A stretch of DNA of 64,000 nucleotides from Dehalococcoidales bacterium (GCA_041656115.1 JBBAED010000004.1:62001-126000), one strand, 5' to 3'. Positions 25,408-34,014 are shown, counted from the stretch's first letter. Notes: generated by a model not told the origin, from the sequence alone. Numbers and translations are program-made.

Positions 25408-26571
25408 ATGGATAATAATGTTACCCGCTTAGATTACAACGGGAAAGATATAATTTTAATCGCCACCGCACACGTATCCGAACAAAGTGTAGAACTTGTC
25501 AAAAAAGTTATTGAAGCAGAAAGACCGGATAGCGTTTGCGTTGAGCTTGATGAAGGCCGTTACAAAAGTATCCTAAACCCCAAAGCCTGGGAAAACACCA
25601 ATATCGTCCAAATAATTAAAGAAAAAAAGGTCGGCTTTATGCTTGCCAATCTCTTTTTAAGCGCCTACCAAAAAAAGATTGCCCGTCAATTAAACGCCGT
25701 TGTCGGCAGGGAAATGATGCAGGGGATCGAAAGCGCCAAAAAAGTGGGGGCCGAGCTTGTTTTAGCCGACCGCCAAATTCAAATTACCTTTCGCCGCATC
25801 TGGAAAAAACTGGGATTATGGGGCAAGATTAAACTTTTTTACAGCTTCCTTTTTTCATTTGTTGATAGCACCAATACAAAAATAACCGAAGAAGAAGTCA
25901 ACAAAATGCTGGAAGCCGATGTCTTGGAGTCGGCGATTTCCGAAATCCGTAAAGAGTTTCCCGCAATCGGGGAAGTGCTTATCAGCGAAAGAGACCAGTA
26001 TCTGGCCTATAAAATAAAAGGGGCGCCGGGGAAAAAGATTGTAGCCGTCCTCGGCGGGGCACACGTTCCCGGTGTAAAAGAGGAAATCTACAAAGCGCAG
26101 GATATTGCAAAATTGACCCACGTTGCCAAGGGCAGCCCAATATTTAAAATAATCGGTTGGGCGATTCCCGTGGCAATTATCGGGCTGATTGCGTACGGAT
26201 TTGTTATTAATATTCAAACCGGCTTAGGCCAGGTAGCGTCCTGGTTTTTTTGGAACAGCATCATCGCCGGCCTCTTTACAATGCTGGCACTCGGGCACCC
26301 TCTCAGTGTTCTGACTTCTATGGTCGCCTCACCATTTACTTCTCTAAATCCGCTGATTGCCTGCGGATGGCTGACAGGGCTGGTAGAGGCCTCATTAAGA
26401 AAACCGACGGTACAAGATATGAATAATATTCCCGAAGATATCTTCAGATTTAAAGGCTTCTTTAAAAACCGCTTCTTGCGGGTCTTTTTGATTATCGTAA
26501 TGACTAATTTAGGCAGCTCACTGGGCGCTTTTTTGGCCGGAGCCGATATTATTCGAAAACTCTTCCAGTAG
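25408..26571 (+). CDS. TraB/PrgY-family membrane protein
   Basis: 387 residues. The N-terminal TraB domain has ATAHVSEQSVELV, CVELDEGRY and GREMMQGIESAKKVGAELVLADR, in part, plus GGAHVPGVKEEI at about 218-229. Four membrane helices follow at about 250-270, 283-303, 310-330 and 360-380. In enterococci the relative TraB/PrgY blocks pheromone signalling and is a predicted membrane metalloprotease; in other lineages the role is unknown. It stands alone between two unrelated genes. Confidence 0.88.
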   Translation: MDNNVTRLDYNGKDIILIATAHVSEQSVELVKKVIEAERPDSVCVELDEGRYKSILNPKAWENTNIVQIIKEKKVGFMLANLFLSAYQKKIARQLNAVVGREMMQGIESAKKVGAELVLADRQIQITFRRIWKKLGLWGKIKLFYSFLFSFVDSTNTKITEEEVNKMLEADVLESAISEIRKEFPAIGEVLISERDQYLAYKIKGAPGKKIVAVLGGAHVPGVKEEIYKAQDIAKLTHVAKGSPIFKIIGWAIPVAIIGLIAYGFVINIQTGLGQVASWFFWNSIIAGLFTMLALGHPLSVLTSMVASPFTSLNPLIACGWLTGLVEASLRKPTVQDMNNIPEDIFRFKGFFKNRFLRVFLIIVMTNLGSSLGAFLAGADIIRKLFQ

Positions 26572-26668
26572 GTTTACCTCTTAAAACAACGGGCAATCGG
26601 GGTTGAAGTTAAGATGCGAGTCTTTATTTTTCGATTCCGATTAGTTTAAATGGTATGATATTCCCAAT

Positions 26669-27520
26669 ATGAGAAAAATTATCATCCCGTTATTTTTGCT
26701 GCTTGTTGCTCTCGCAATAGTGATATACGGGGTATATCAGGAAAAACCGGCTGAGCCCCCAATTTCCGGTGAAATCAGCGTTCACTTCATTGACGTCGGG
26801 CAGGGTGACGCAATTCTTATTGACTGCGGCACTACGGAAATCTTGATTGACGGCGGCGACCGCTCTTCGGGAATTGCCGAATATTTAGAGAAATACGTTG
26901 ACGGGAATTTGGAAATCGTAATTGCCACTCATGCCCACGCCGACCATATCGGCGGATTACCGTCGGTTCTTGAAAGATTTACGGTTGAACAAGTCTGGTA
27001 TGACGGCTACACATATTCGTCAAAAACCTTCACCGATTTTATAGCTGCAAGCACGGCAGGAGATACCGAAATACATATCGCCAAACGAGGTGACATAATC
27101 GGTATTGAAAATTTATCCCTGCATGTTCTGCATCCCGATGTTACTTCGAGCGATCTCAACAATAACAGCATTGTTCTGAGCTTTCAATACGGCGCGGTCA
27201 GCTTTTTGTTTACCGGCGATGCCGAAAAGAAAGCCGAGCAATCTATGCTGGCTTCTCCGTTTGTTTCAATCCCCAACACAGATATACTAAAAGTGGGGCA
27301 CCACGGTTCAAGAACGTCATCAACCGCGGAATTTCTTTACGCTCTGATGCCGGAGGTTGCCGTCTACATGGCCAAAACCGATAACAGTTACGGGCATCCG
27401 CACCCTGAAACGATTGAAGCGCTTTTAAATATCGGCGCCGATATTTACGGAACCGATACCCATGGCACAATTATAATTACCACCGACGGCGAAACGTATT
27501 TCATTAACACCGCAAAATAA
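26669..27520 (+). CDS. ComEC-like MBL-fold hydrolase (exported)
   Basis: 283 residues. An N-terminal hydrophobic segment (about 5-22) anchors or exports it. The MBL domain follows: HFIDVGQGDAILID, the metal motif THAHADHIGG, FTGDAEKKAEQ and VGHHGSRTSS, the ordering typical of the ComEC/Rec2 C-terminal domain. ComEC proteins degrade the non-transported DNA strand, but free-standing forms such as this one have unknown substrates and need not relate to competence. No ComEC channel gene is in the window. Confidence 0.88.
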   Translation: MRKIIIPLFLLLVALAIVIYGVYQEKPAEPPISGEISVHFIDVGQGDAILIDCGTTEILIDGGDRSSGIAEYLEKYVDGNLEIVIATHAHADHIGGLPSVLERFTVEQVWYDGYTYSSKTFTDFIAASTAGDTEIHIAKRGDIIGIENLSLHVLHPDVTSSDLNNNSIVLSFQYGAVSFLFTGDAEKKAEQSMLASPFVSIPNTDILKVGHHGSRTSSTAEFLYALMPEVAVYMAKTDNSYGHPHPETIEALLNIGADIYGTDTHGTIIITTDGETYFINTAK

Positions 27521-27526
27521 TTTTAG

Positions 27527-27712
27527 GGTTTTTCCACTGGCTTTGATACCGGTCAGACTTCTGTAAGAACAACCGAAGACACAACCTCAACAATAGGGGA
27601 AAGATTTGAAATTAGACCGAAGAATACCAACGCAATCGAATCGGTCTACCGCAGGATGACAATAACTTTAGATAATACGACACGCTCAAACGGTAAAGTT
27701 TGGACTAAATAA
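27527..27712 (+). pseudogene. Start-less orphan frame, possible gene remnant
   Basis: A 61-codon open frame follows a TAG and ends at 27712, with protein-like composition (for example GERFEIRPKNTNAIESVYRR). It has no start codon except an ATG at 27657 and no ribosome site. It may be the C-terminal remnant of a lost secreted protein; chance cannot be excluded. Confidence 0.25.
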
Positions 27713-27737
27713 AGCGGAATCAAGATTGGAGCAGCAA

Positions 27738-28568
27738 TTATCCTTCGATAAACTGTCCCTTTTCGTAACTCCCAAGCACCTTAATAAAAGAGGCATATTG
27801 TTCCAAGTTCTTCAGGGCCCTTCGCGTTTCCGGTTTATTTATACCGGTTTCAAAATCCATATAAAAACTGTATTCCCAGTTACGGTTTATAACGGGGCGT
27901 GATTCCAATTTGGATAAGTTAATCCCCTCATCGGCAAAAACCTTCATACACTGGAAAAGGCTGCCCGGTATGTTTTTAGCCCTTAAAACAATGCTGGTTT
28001 TGTTTGCATTATCGGGATAATTTTCTTTGCCTGAAATAATCAGAAAGCGCGTATAGTTATTTTTATCTTTGCCGATATCCTTGGCAAGGATACGTAAGTC
28101 ATACAACTTTGCCGAAAGGCTGCTGCTGATTGCCGCCGCATGGGTCAGCCCCTGCTCTCTTATCAAGCGAACGCTGCCGGCAGTGTCGTCCGTTTCGATA
28201 CGCACTATTTGGGGGTGCCTGGTAAGGAATTCCTCGCATTGCGCCATCGCCAGCGCATGGCTGTAAACCTCTTTAATATCTTCCATTTTGACACCCGGAA
28301 GCGCCAAAAGATCAAATCTTATTTTTAAATAGGACTCTCCGACAATTTTGGCATCGTGTTTTAAAAGAAAGTCGTAATTTTCCAAAAATGAGCCGTAAAT
28401 AGAGTTTTCAATGGCAACCACACCGTAATCAACCAACCCTTTTTTAACATCTTCAAAAACTTGTTGGAACGTTGCTCCCTCGATAATTTCGGAATCATCG
28501 GGGAACTTATCCCTGGCGACAATATCATGAAAGGAACCGCGCTCACCCTGTATGGATATTTTAACCAT
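27738..28568 (-). CDS. pheA: Prephenate dehydratase
   Basis: 276 residues, the size of a monofunctional enzyme. The dehydratase domain (1-180) has GERGSFHDIVA, AIENSIYGSF, SHALAMAQC and TDDTAGSV; the ACT regulatory domain starts near 188 with TSIVLRAKNIPGSLFQ and includes ESRP, the phenylalanine-binding motif. It decarboxylates and dehydrates prephenate to phenylpyruvate with feedback by Phe. Divergent from the tandem RNA genes, whose first promoter begins about 110 bp from its start codon. Confidence 0.95.
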   Translation of the reverse strand: MVKISIQGERGSFHDIVARDKFPDDSEIIEGATFQQVFEDVKKGLVDYGVVAIENSIYGSFLENYDFLLKHDAKIVGESYLKIRFDLLALPGVKMEDIKEVYSHALAMAQCEEFLTRHPQIVRIETDDTAGSVRLIREQGLTHAAAISSSLSAKLYDLRILAKDIGKDKNNYTRFLIISGKENYPDNANKTSIVLRAKNIPGSLFQCMKVFADEGINLSKLESRPVINRNWEYSFYMDFETGINKPETRRALKNLEQYASFIKVLGSYEKGQFIEG

Positions 28569-28677
28569 TTTAAACCCCCAAACGTTACGGCATAAAACAA
28601 AGCATTTTGCTCTAATAATATAACCCTCTGCAGAAGAGAATACAAGAGATATAAAGAATTATTGGCATTAGAGGGTA

Positions 28678-28705
28678 TTGACATATTAATTATATCTGGT
28701 AAGAT
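28678..28705 (+). promoter_or_regulatory. Promoter of structured RNA gene 1
   Basis: TTGACA at 28678-28683, 16-bp spacer, TAAGAT at 28700-28705. The preceding GGGTA and following AATTATAT are shared with the second copy. Confidence 0.75.
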
Positions 28706-28780
28706 GGAATTAAGGGGATTGTAATAAAAACGGAGTTCAAGCGACGTCCCCAGTAACTTGCGAAAGGAGGGTGTGTATCG

Positions 28781-28855
28781 ATGATTTTTGAACTGCACTG
28801 TAGATGGAATTTTCCTTACCGAGGCTCCTCGCTGGTTAGCGGTGAAGGAAACTAA
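28781..28855 (+). CDS. Small ORF in RNA copy 1 (24 residues)
   Basis: ATG at 28781, ten bases after AAAGGAGG; stop TAA at 28853. The peptide contains ELHCRWNF and SSLVSGEG. The counterpart in copy 2 has the same LHCRW and SSLVSG peptides with synonymous third-base changes (CTG/CTA, CAC/CAT, AGC/AGT), and length differs by two whole codons, which suggests that translation matters. It may be a leader peptide or a functional micropeptide. The second half also forms stem segment A. Confidence 0.5.
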   Translation: MIFELHCRWNFPYRGSSLVSGEGN

Positions 28856-28986
28856 AAAAGGAAACAACCCAAGATCATGATAATCAGCGGGGAGCGAGCG
28901 AAGGTTTCCGAGCTCCTCATAAAATAAAACTCCCGAAAGAGTATCTGGTTAGATAAATCAGGCGGGAGGAGTAGGAAGCGAACTAG

Positions 28987-29019
28987 CAGGCTCCGGTGAA
29001 AAATCCGGAGCCTGTTTTT
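28987..29019 (+). terminator. Terminator of RNA copy 1
   Basis: CAGGCTCCGG and CCGGAGCCTG form a perfect 10-bp stem with an 8-nt loop, followed by TTTTTATTTT. Confidence 0.92.
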
Positions 29020-29059
29020 ATTTTCTGAAATTATTAAAAAAATAGCCCCAAAAAGGGTA

Positions 29060-29087
29060 TTGACATCCGAATTATATTTGATAGAAT
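29060..29087 (+). promoter_or_regulatory. Promoter of structured RNA gene 2
   Basis: TTGACA at 29060-29065, 16-bp spacer, TAGAAT at 29082-29087; the spacer contains the same AATTATAT element as copy 1. Confidence 0.8.
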
Positions 29088-29167
29088 GAGAGTAGAGGGT
29101 AATAATAAAAAAAGGAGTCCAACCAATAGCCCTCAATAACTTGCGAAAGGAGGATGTTGTTTATTAG

Positions 29168-29248
29168 ATGCACGATATCTTAGCTCTACATTGTAGATGG
29201 GACGAAGATCCTACAAGCTCCTCGCTGGTTAGTGGTGGAGGAAGTTAA
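29168..29248 (+). CDS. Small ORF in RNA copy 2 (26 residues)
   Basis: ATG at 29168, stop TAA at 29246. The GGAGG ribosome site is about 15 bases upstream, somewhat far. The peptide contains LALHCRWDED and SSSLVSGGGS, conserved with copy 1 at LHCRW and SSLVSG while the six residues between them differ completely. Conserved Cys and Trp suggest a functional peptide or a regulatory leader. Confidence 0.5.
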   Translation: MHDILALHCRWDEDPTSSSLVSGGGS

Positions 29249-29380
29249 CAAAGGAAACAATCAAATATCTTAATAATCGGCGAGGAGCGGGCGAAGGTTT
29301 CCGAGCTCCTCAAAAGATAGAACTCCCAAAAGAGTATCTGGTTAGATAGATCAGGCGGGAGGAGTAGGAAACGAATCAAA

Positions 29381-29415
29381 CAGGCTCCGGTGGGAAAATC
29401 CGGAGCCTGTTTTTA
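29381..29415 (+). terminator. Terminator of RNA copy 2
   Basis: CAGGCTCCGG and CCGGAGCCTG stem with a short loop, then TTTTTATTT. Stem identical to that of copy 1. Confidence 0.92.
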
Positions 29416-29478
29416 TTTCCAAATATTCTTAATTCAAGACAAGGGACGGTAAAAATCGCCAGCCGCCAAGCGGATTAG

Positions 29479-30237
29479 CTATTTAACCGCCACATGAATT
29501 GCCGCCGCACCGAAAAATAGGCGCTTAAAGGTAACTGCGGAAAACCCCGATTTCAGAAGCAAATCACTTAGTTCTTCGGCGCCGTAGTAGTTTGCCGCCG
29601 AATTACCCAAATAGGTATAGGCAATACGATTCCCCGAAACAAGCTTCCCGATAAAGGGAATAAAATGTTTGAGATAGCGGCGATGGAAATATCGGATTAC
29701 CCGCGCATTGGGGCGCGGCTGGCTGGATTCGGCAATAACAAATCGGCCGCCGGGCTTTAAAACGCGCAATATCTCGGCAATATGCCTATCGGCCATCCCG
29801 TTTTTGTATGTAAGGTTACGGAAACCGAAACCGATACACAGGCAATCAAAAGAATTGTCCGGGAAGGGTATGTTGGCAATATCACCGTTAACAAAATCCA
29901 CATTGTAACCGTCTTTTTGAGCCTTTTCGATTGCCACATTAAGCATCGGCTGGCTGTAATCCAAACCGGTAACTTGCAGATCGTACTTGGCAAACTTAGC
30001 AACCGTTAAAGCTAAATCACCTGTACCGCAGCATATATCGAGTACCGATTGCGGTTTGGCTTTCAAGCTTTCCCTTGCCGCCTTATTTCTCCATCCGACA
30101 TCCATTCCCAAGGTAAACAAACGATTAATTAAATCGTAATTCTTGGGGATAGATTCAAAAACGTCGTTATGCAAAAAATTGCTTTGCTTGCGGCATTTAT
30201 CGTTTAATAAAGCTTGGTTAGGAATATTTTCCGTCAT
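29479..30237 (-). CDS. ubiE: Demethylmenaquinone methyltransferase (UbiE/MenG)
   Basis: 252 residues. SAM-binding motif LDICCGTGDLAL at about 65-76, GLDYSQPML, then FRNLTYKNG and LKPGGRFVIAESS, all UbiE/COQ5 family. It methylates the quinone ring in the last step of menaquinone (or ubiquinone) synthesis; in this anaerobe menaquinone is likely. It is the last gene of a five-gene operon and lies four bases after the prenyltransferase. Confidence 0.93.
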   Translation of the reverse strand: MTENIPNQALLNDKCRKQSNFLHNDVFESIPKNYDLINRLFTLGMDVGWRNKAARESLKAKPQSVLDICCGTGDLALTVAKFAKYDLQVTGLDYSQPMLNVAIEKAQKDGYNVDFVNGDIANIPFPDNSFDCLCIGFGFRNLTYKNGMADRHIAEILRVLKPGGRFVIAESSQPRPNARVIRYFHRRYLKHFIPFIGKLVSGNRIAYTYLGNSAANYYGAEELSDLLLKSGFSAVTFKRLFFGAAAIHVAVK

Positions 30238-30241
30238 CTTT

Positions 30242-31153
30242 TTAAATCACCTTATCCAAAATATATCCGATACCCAACAAAACGTGGGTTGAAAGTATAA
30301 ACATAACATTACTGCCCATCGCCGGAATGAATTGATCCATATTATCGTATTGCCTGGCACCGTAAATCGTTTTGATTGCCAGCGGCAGGCTAAGGAGGGC
30401 AATTAAACAGGCCACCGGCATTATAACCGTATCGGTAACAATCGTAGCAATCACACAGCCGACTATCCAAACATAAACGGCAATTGTCATCGCCACAAAA
30501 AACTTGCTCGCTTTTTCCAACCCGAAAACAACCGGGGTGGTACGCCTTTTGCCGATTTTATCGGCCTCAACATCGGGGAATTCGTTTAGCAGTAAAAGAT
30601 TATGCACCATAATGCCCGAGGGAACCGCCGCCAAAAGAACAACCCAGCTGTATTCACCGGTTTGCACAAAATAAAGACCCAGAATCGGCATAAGCCCCAG
30701 GCCGACACCCGGAGACCATTCAGGCCATGTTGTTTTTAAAATGACGGGGGTATACAAAACCAGGATTATACCGGCAACAACAACCAGCGGTATTAGCTGC
30801 CAACCGCTGACAATAAAGAAAAAGATGCCAATCCCCAAGGCAATAAGCGAAGTAACAACGCCGACACCCAGCGCTTGTTTCAACGGCAGTTTACCCTCGG
30901 GAACCATTCCGCTGCCGCCGGAAAACGGCGTGCGCTTAGTGTGCAGATCAACACCGCTTTTGTAGTCGAAATAATCGTTTATGGCGTTAACGCTGCCGTG
31001 GGTTAAAGTCAGCCCCAAACCGGCAAGCAGGGCATACCAAATATTAAAAGATCCGTAATACCAAGCAATAGCCGTTCCCAAGAAAGTCAGAACAACGGAA
31101 AGGACTAAAAATTGCGGCCTTGTTTCCTTAATCCAAAGCGCCAGTTTCCCCAT
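30242..31153 (-). CDS. menA: UbiA-family prenyltransferase, probable MenA
   Basis: 303 residues with about eight to nine membrane helices. Two Asp-rich motifs are visible: NAINDYFDYKSGVD and NEFPDVEADKIGKRRT. The latter with its GKRRT matches MenA-like proteins better than heme or chlorophyll UbiA members. It attaches a polyprenyl chain to 1,4-dihydroxy-2-naphthoate. Adjacent to ubiE, which uses its product. No other men genes are in the window. Confidence 0.88.
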   Translation of the reverse strand: MGKLALWIKETRPQFLVLSVVLTFLGTAIAWYYGSFNIWYALLAGLGLTLTHGSVNAINDYFDYKSGVDLHTKRTPFSGGSGMVPEGKLPLKQALGVGVVTSLIALGIGIFFFIVSGWQLIPLVVVAGIILVLYTPVILKTTWPEWSPGVGLGLMPILGLYFVQTGEYSWVVLLAAVPSGIMVHNLLLLNEFPDVEADKIGKRRTTPVVFGLEKASKFFVAMTIAVYVWIVGCVIATIVTDTVIMPVACLIALLSLPLAIKTIYGARQYDNMDQFIPAMGSNVMFILSTHVLLGIGYILDKVI

Positions 31154-31154
31154 A

Positions 31155-31997
31155 TTAACTCCCCTTCAAATAATCGTATAATTTTACTGTATCACCTATC
31201 TTGGCGGCAAATATTGACACGGCACTGCCGTCTTTTAATGCAATTTCAAGATAGCCGCTTGAACCGATATAAGCCAATAGTCCGGCTCCCACGGCATAAG
31301 TTTTAGAGATTCCTTTTATCTTTTCTTGACCTATTTCAATAATAACGGAATCAAAGCTAACCGGAATATCGGCTAATTTAATGTCGGTTATCAAGTTCCC
31401 GAAGCGGTCAATATAAATAATATGCCCCATAACCGCACCTTTAGTATCAACGTAAGGTTCCGGAAGCGGTAGAACCTTCACCGTTTCCGCCGGCTCTCCA
31501 AATTCTATCGGGTTTTTCCCTAATGTAAGATAAGCCGCTATCGGCGCAAAAATATCGCGCCCGTGAAAGGTATTGCTAACCTCCGACGATAAAAAAGAAC
31601 CTTCTTTAATTTTATACACCTTAAGGCCAAACTTGGCATCAAACCCGGTTTTAACAGGCAAATCCCCGCCCATCTTAGGAGACCCCAAGAGATAAGGTTT
31701 TAATACATAGCTTAGCGAGCCGTTATCAGGGGTAACAAAAAAGCCCAAGGCGGTTTCGGCAATAATAGCGGAGCGAGCGGTGCCAACCTCGGGATCCACG
31801 ACAACAACATGCACGGTATCCGCAGGGAAATAGGGGGCAGTCGTTCCCAATACAAAAGCCGCCCGGAAAATATCCTGCGGCTTTATTTCATGACTGATAT
31901 CAACTATTGTTACCTTGGGATTAATCCCCAGTATCACGCCCTTCATTGCGGCAACATAGCCGTCACTTAAGCCGAAATCGCTGGTTAGCGTTATCAA
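31155..31997 (-). CDS. SAM hydrolase/halogenase family protein (DUF62)
   Basis: 280 residues, start TTG. The N-terminus ITLTSDFGLSDGYVAAMKG and VVVDPEVGT match the S-adenosylmethionine hydroxide adenosyltransferase family, and DRFGNLITDI begins the C-terminal domain. Most members hydrolyse SAM to adenosine and methionine; fluorinase/chlorinase relatives need a specific insertion that I do not see. It is in an operon with quinone and secretion genes without an obvious functional link. Confidence 0.9.
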   Translation of the reverse strand: MITLTSDFGLSDGYVAAMKGVILGINPKVTIVDISHEIKPQDIFRAAFVLGTTAPYFPADTVHVVVVDPEVGTARSAIIAETALGFFVTPDNGSLSYVLKPYLLGSPKMGGDLPVKTGFDAKFGLKVYKIKEGSFLSSEVSNTFHGRDIFAPIAAYLTLGKNPIEFGEPAETVKVLPLPEPYVDTKGAVMGHIIYIDRFGNLITDIKLADIPVSFDSVIIEIGQEKIKGISKTYAVGAGLLAYIGSSGYLEIALKDGSAVSIFAAKIGDTVKLYDYLKGS

Positions 31998-32021
31998 AGG
32001 AGTGATACCGTTAGCCCTATC

Positions 32022-32243
32022 TTAATTCAATTTGAGAATCAGGAGTGCGACGGCGATAAATAATATTACGATTACAACAGTCAGTTGAAAAATAGTTTTT
32101 TCCAACCCGCGCCTGGTGCGGTAAACGGAATCGGCCTGCCCGAAAATACCGCCAAGCCCGCCGCTGCCCTTTGTTTGCAATAGAATCAAAGCCACCAGCG
32201 TTACCGAAAGCACCATCTGGGCAATAATTAAATAGGTTTCCAT
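32022..32243 (-). CDS. secG: Preprotein translocase subunit SecG
   Basis: 73 residues with two membrane helices (about 3-22 and 51-70). LLQTKGSGGLGGIFG between them is the SecG signature. It assists SecYE during protein export. It begins one base after the gatB stop codon, so translation is probably coupled. Confidence 0.95.
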   Translation of the reverse strand: METYLIIAQMVLSVTLVALILLQTKGSGGLGGIFGQADSVYRTRRGLEKTIFQLTVVIVILFIAVALLILKLN

Positions 32244-32244
32244 A

Positions 32245-33702
32245 TTATTCTTCCTCTAGTTTCTTTTTAAGTAGTTCGGCAGCCATGTTCGGGTTGGTTC
32301 TGCCTCTGGTGGCACGCATCATTTGCCCAACCATAAACTTCAGCGCCTGTTCCTTCCCCGCGCGGTAATCCGCTACCGCCTGAGGATTGGCAACAATAAT
32401 TTCAGCGGCACATTTCTCAATTTCCGCACTGTCGCTGATCTGACCCAAACCCTGTTCTTTTATAATTGTATCGGCATCTTTGCCGCTGTTATACATTTCT
32501 TCCAAAACCGCTTTGGCACTGGCCGTGCTAACGGTTCCGTCAAGATTAACTTCCAACAAACGCACCAAACGCTCGGCAGGCACTTTTTGCCCAAAGCCTT
32601 CGATATCCGTGGAATTAGCATTGATTATCCCACTTATGGAACCCAAAAGCCAATTGGCGATTTCCTTCGGCGCAATATTTTTACCGGCTTTAACCGATTG
32701 TTCAAAGTATTCCGCCATTGCCTTTGCAACTGTCAGCAAGTTTGCATCGTAAAGAGGCAACTCGTACTGCGACATAAACCGGTCGCGGCGCGCTTCGGGC
32801 AGTTCCGGCAAATTCTGCCTGACTTTATCCACCCAATCGGATGAGATTGTCATCGGAGGGATATTGGGATCAGGGAAATAGCGGTAATCGTGAGCCTGCT
32901 CCTTGCTACGCTGAGAAACCGTCTTACCGTATTCTTCATCCCAACCCCTGGTTTCTTGAACAATCTTCTCGCCCTTTTCAAATGCCTTGCGCTGTCTTAC
33001 GGCCTCATACTGAAGCGCTTTATAAACAGCCTTAAAACTGTTCATATTCTTAACTTCAACCTTGGTAAAGTATTCTTTGGTTCCCATCGGACGAATACTG
33101 ATATTGGCATCACAACGGAAACTGCCCTCTTCCATATTGGCATTGGAAACACCGAGGTATTGCAATATACTGCGCAGTTTAACCAGATATTCACGCGCTT
33201 CTTCCGCAGAGCGCATATCCGGCTCACTGACAATTTCCATTAAAGACATACCCGAACGGTTAAAATCGGCCAGGGTATAGGATTCGCCGTTTTCGGAATG
33301 ATAATGAGAAAGCCTGGCAACATCTTCTTCCAAATGTACGCGTGTTACCCCGATTTTCTTTTTTTCTCCGTCAACTTCAACTTCCAGCCAGCCGTTGGTT
33401 CCGGCAGGATATTCAAACTCCGATATTTGATATCCTCTGGCCATATCCGGATAAAAATAATTCTTGCGATCGAATCTGTTAAAGTCGGCAACGGTGCAAT
33501 TTAATGCCAACGACGTCATTATCCCGAACTCAACCGCCTGTTTATTAAGTAACGGCAAAGTACCCGGCATCCCCAAGCAACCGGGGCAAACATGGGTATT
33601 GGGGGGATCTTTGGAATAGTCGGCATCACAACGGCAAAACATTTTACTTTTGGTTAACATTTGAGCGTGTACTTCGAGCCCGATTATCGTTTCAAATTCC
33701 AC
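32245..33702 (-). CDS. gatB: Asp/Glu-tRNA amidotransferase subunit B
   Basis: 485 residues with a GTG start after AAAGGGG. IIGLEVHAQMLTKSKMFC at the N-terminus with CxC and later CPGCLGMPG (zinc site), FDRKNYFYPDMARGYQIS and DYRYFPDPNIPP are GatB signatures; the C-terminus holds the YqeY-like tRNA-binding tail. It amidates Glu-tRNA(Gln) or Asp-tRNA(Asn) with GatA and GatC, which are not in the window. First gene of the operon down to ubiE. Confidence 0.97.
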   Translation of the reverse strand: MEFETIIGLEVHAQMLTKSKMFCRCDADYSKDPPNTHVCPGCLGMPGTLPLLNKQAVEFGIMTSLALNCTVADFNRFDRKNYFYPDMARGYQISEFEYPAGTNGWLEVEVDGEKKKIGVTRVHLEEDVARLSHYHSENGESYTLADFNRSGMSLMEIVSEPDMRSAEEAREYLVKLRSILQYLGVSNANMEEGSFRCDANISIRPMGTKEYFTKVEVKNMNSFKAVYKALQYEAVRQRKAFEKGEKIVQETRGWDEEYGKTVSQRSKEQAHDYRYFPDPNIPPMTISSDWVDKVRQNLPELPEARRDRFMSQYELPLYDANLLTVAKAMAEYFEQSVKAGKNIAPKEIANWLLGSISGIINANSTDIEGFGQKVPAERLVRLLEVNLDGTVSTASAKAVLEEMYNSGKDADTIIKEQGLGQISDSAEIEKCAAEIIVANPQAVADYRAGKEQALKFMVGQMMRATRGRTNPNMAAELLKKKLEEE

Positions 33703-33937
33703 TTCTTTGCCCCTTTGAATTGAATAACTTATTCAGTATAACAACATTACAAATAACTGACAAGGCAATATCAGGAATATAAGAAGGGGAACAAAACAAA
33801 AATTAAAATTATTTTATGACGGTGAAAGATTGTAATATCCGTCAAAGCATTGCCGGACAGAGTCTGTTCCGACGCAAAACAAAAGGGATTCGATGGTGAG
33901 CAAAACTTATCGAAAGTATGCTATAATCTGATTTATC

Positions 33938-34014
<77 letters not shown>

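Larger units (their letters stand above)
28712..29020 (+). ncRNA. Structured RNA, tandem copy 1
   Basis: About 309 nt from the predicted start after the TAAGAT -10 to the terminator. It is strongly similar throughout to 29094-29415. Features in order: a leader ending AACTTGCGAAAGGAGG, a 24-codon ORF, segment A (28824-28834) that pairs over 11 bp with segment B (28885-28895), segment C (28910-28918) that can pair with B instead, a CTCCCG/CGGGAG hairpin with an ATCTGGTTAGAT loop region, and a strong terminator. It does not match tmRNA, 6S, SRP, RNase P or any riboswitch consensus I know. No gene follows on this strand before the second copy. Confidence 0.65.
29094..29415 (+). ncRNA. Structured RNA, tandem copy 2
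   Basis: About 322 nt, with its own promoter and terminator. The same modules as copy 1 occur in the same order: AACTTGCGAAAGGAGG, a short ORF (26 codons), segment A (29217-29227) pairing with B (29278-29288), segment C near 29302-29311 complementary to B, the ACTCCC/GGGAGGAGT hairpin and the terminator. Two positions in the A:B stem differ between copies but keep pairing as U-A or U-G, modest support for structure. Downstream is only the convergent ubiE gene, so this is not a leader of an adjacent gene. Confidence 0.65.

Noticed and set aside
28361..28867. 168-codon minus-strand frame overlapping pheA start and RNA copy 1
   Set aside because: It runs across the divergent promoter region and through the pheA coding sequence in another frame, with no ribosome site.
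28712..29415. tmRNA, 6S RNA, RNase P or a riboswitch as identity of the tandem RNAs
   Set aside because: No tRNA-like ends, no long 6S hairpin, no RNase P core motifs, and no ligand-binding consensus I know; also no downstream gene for a riboswitch to control.
31155..31997. Fluorinase/chlorinase assignment for the DUF62 protein
   Set aside because: The insertion loop characteristic of halogenases is not seen; SAM hydrolase is the usual family activity.
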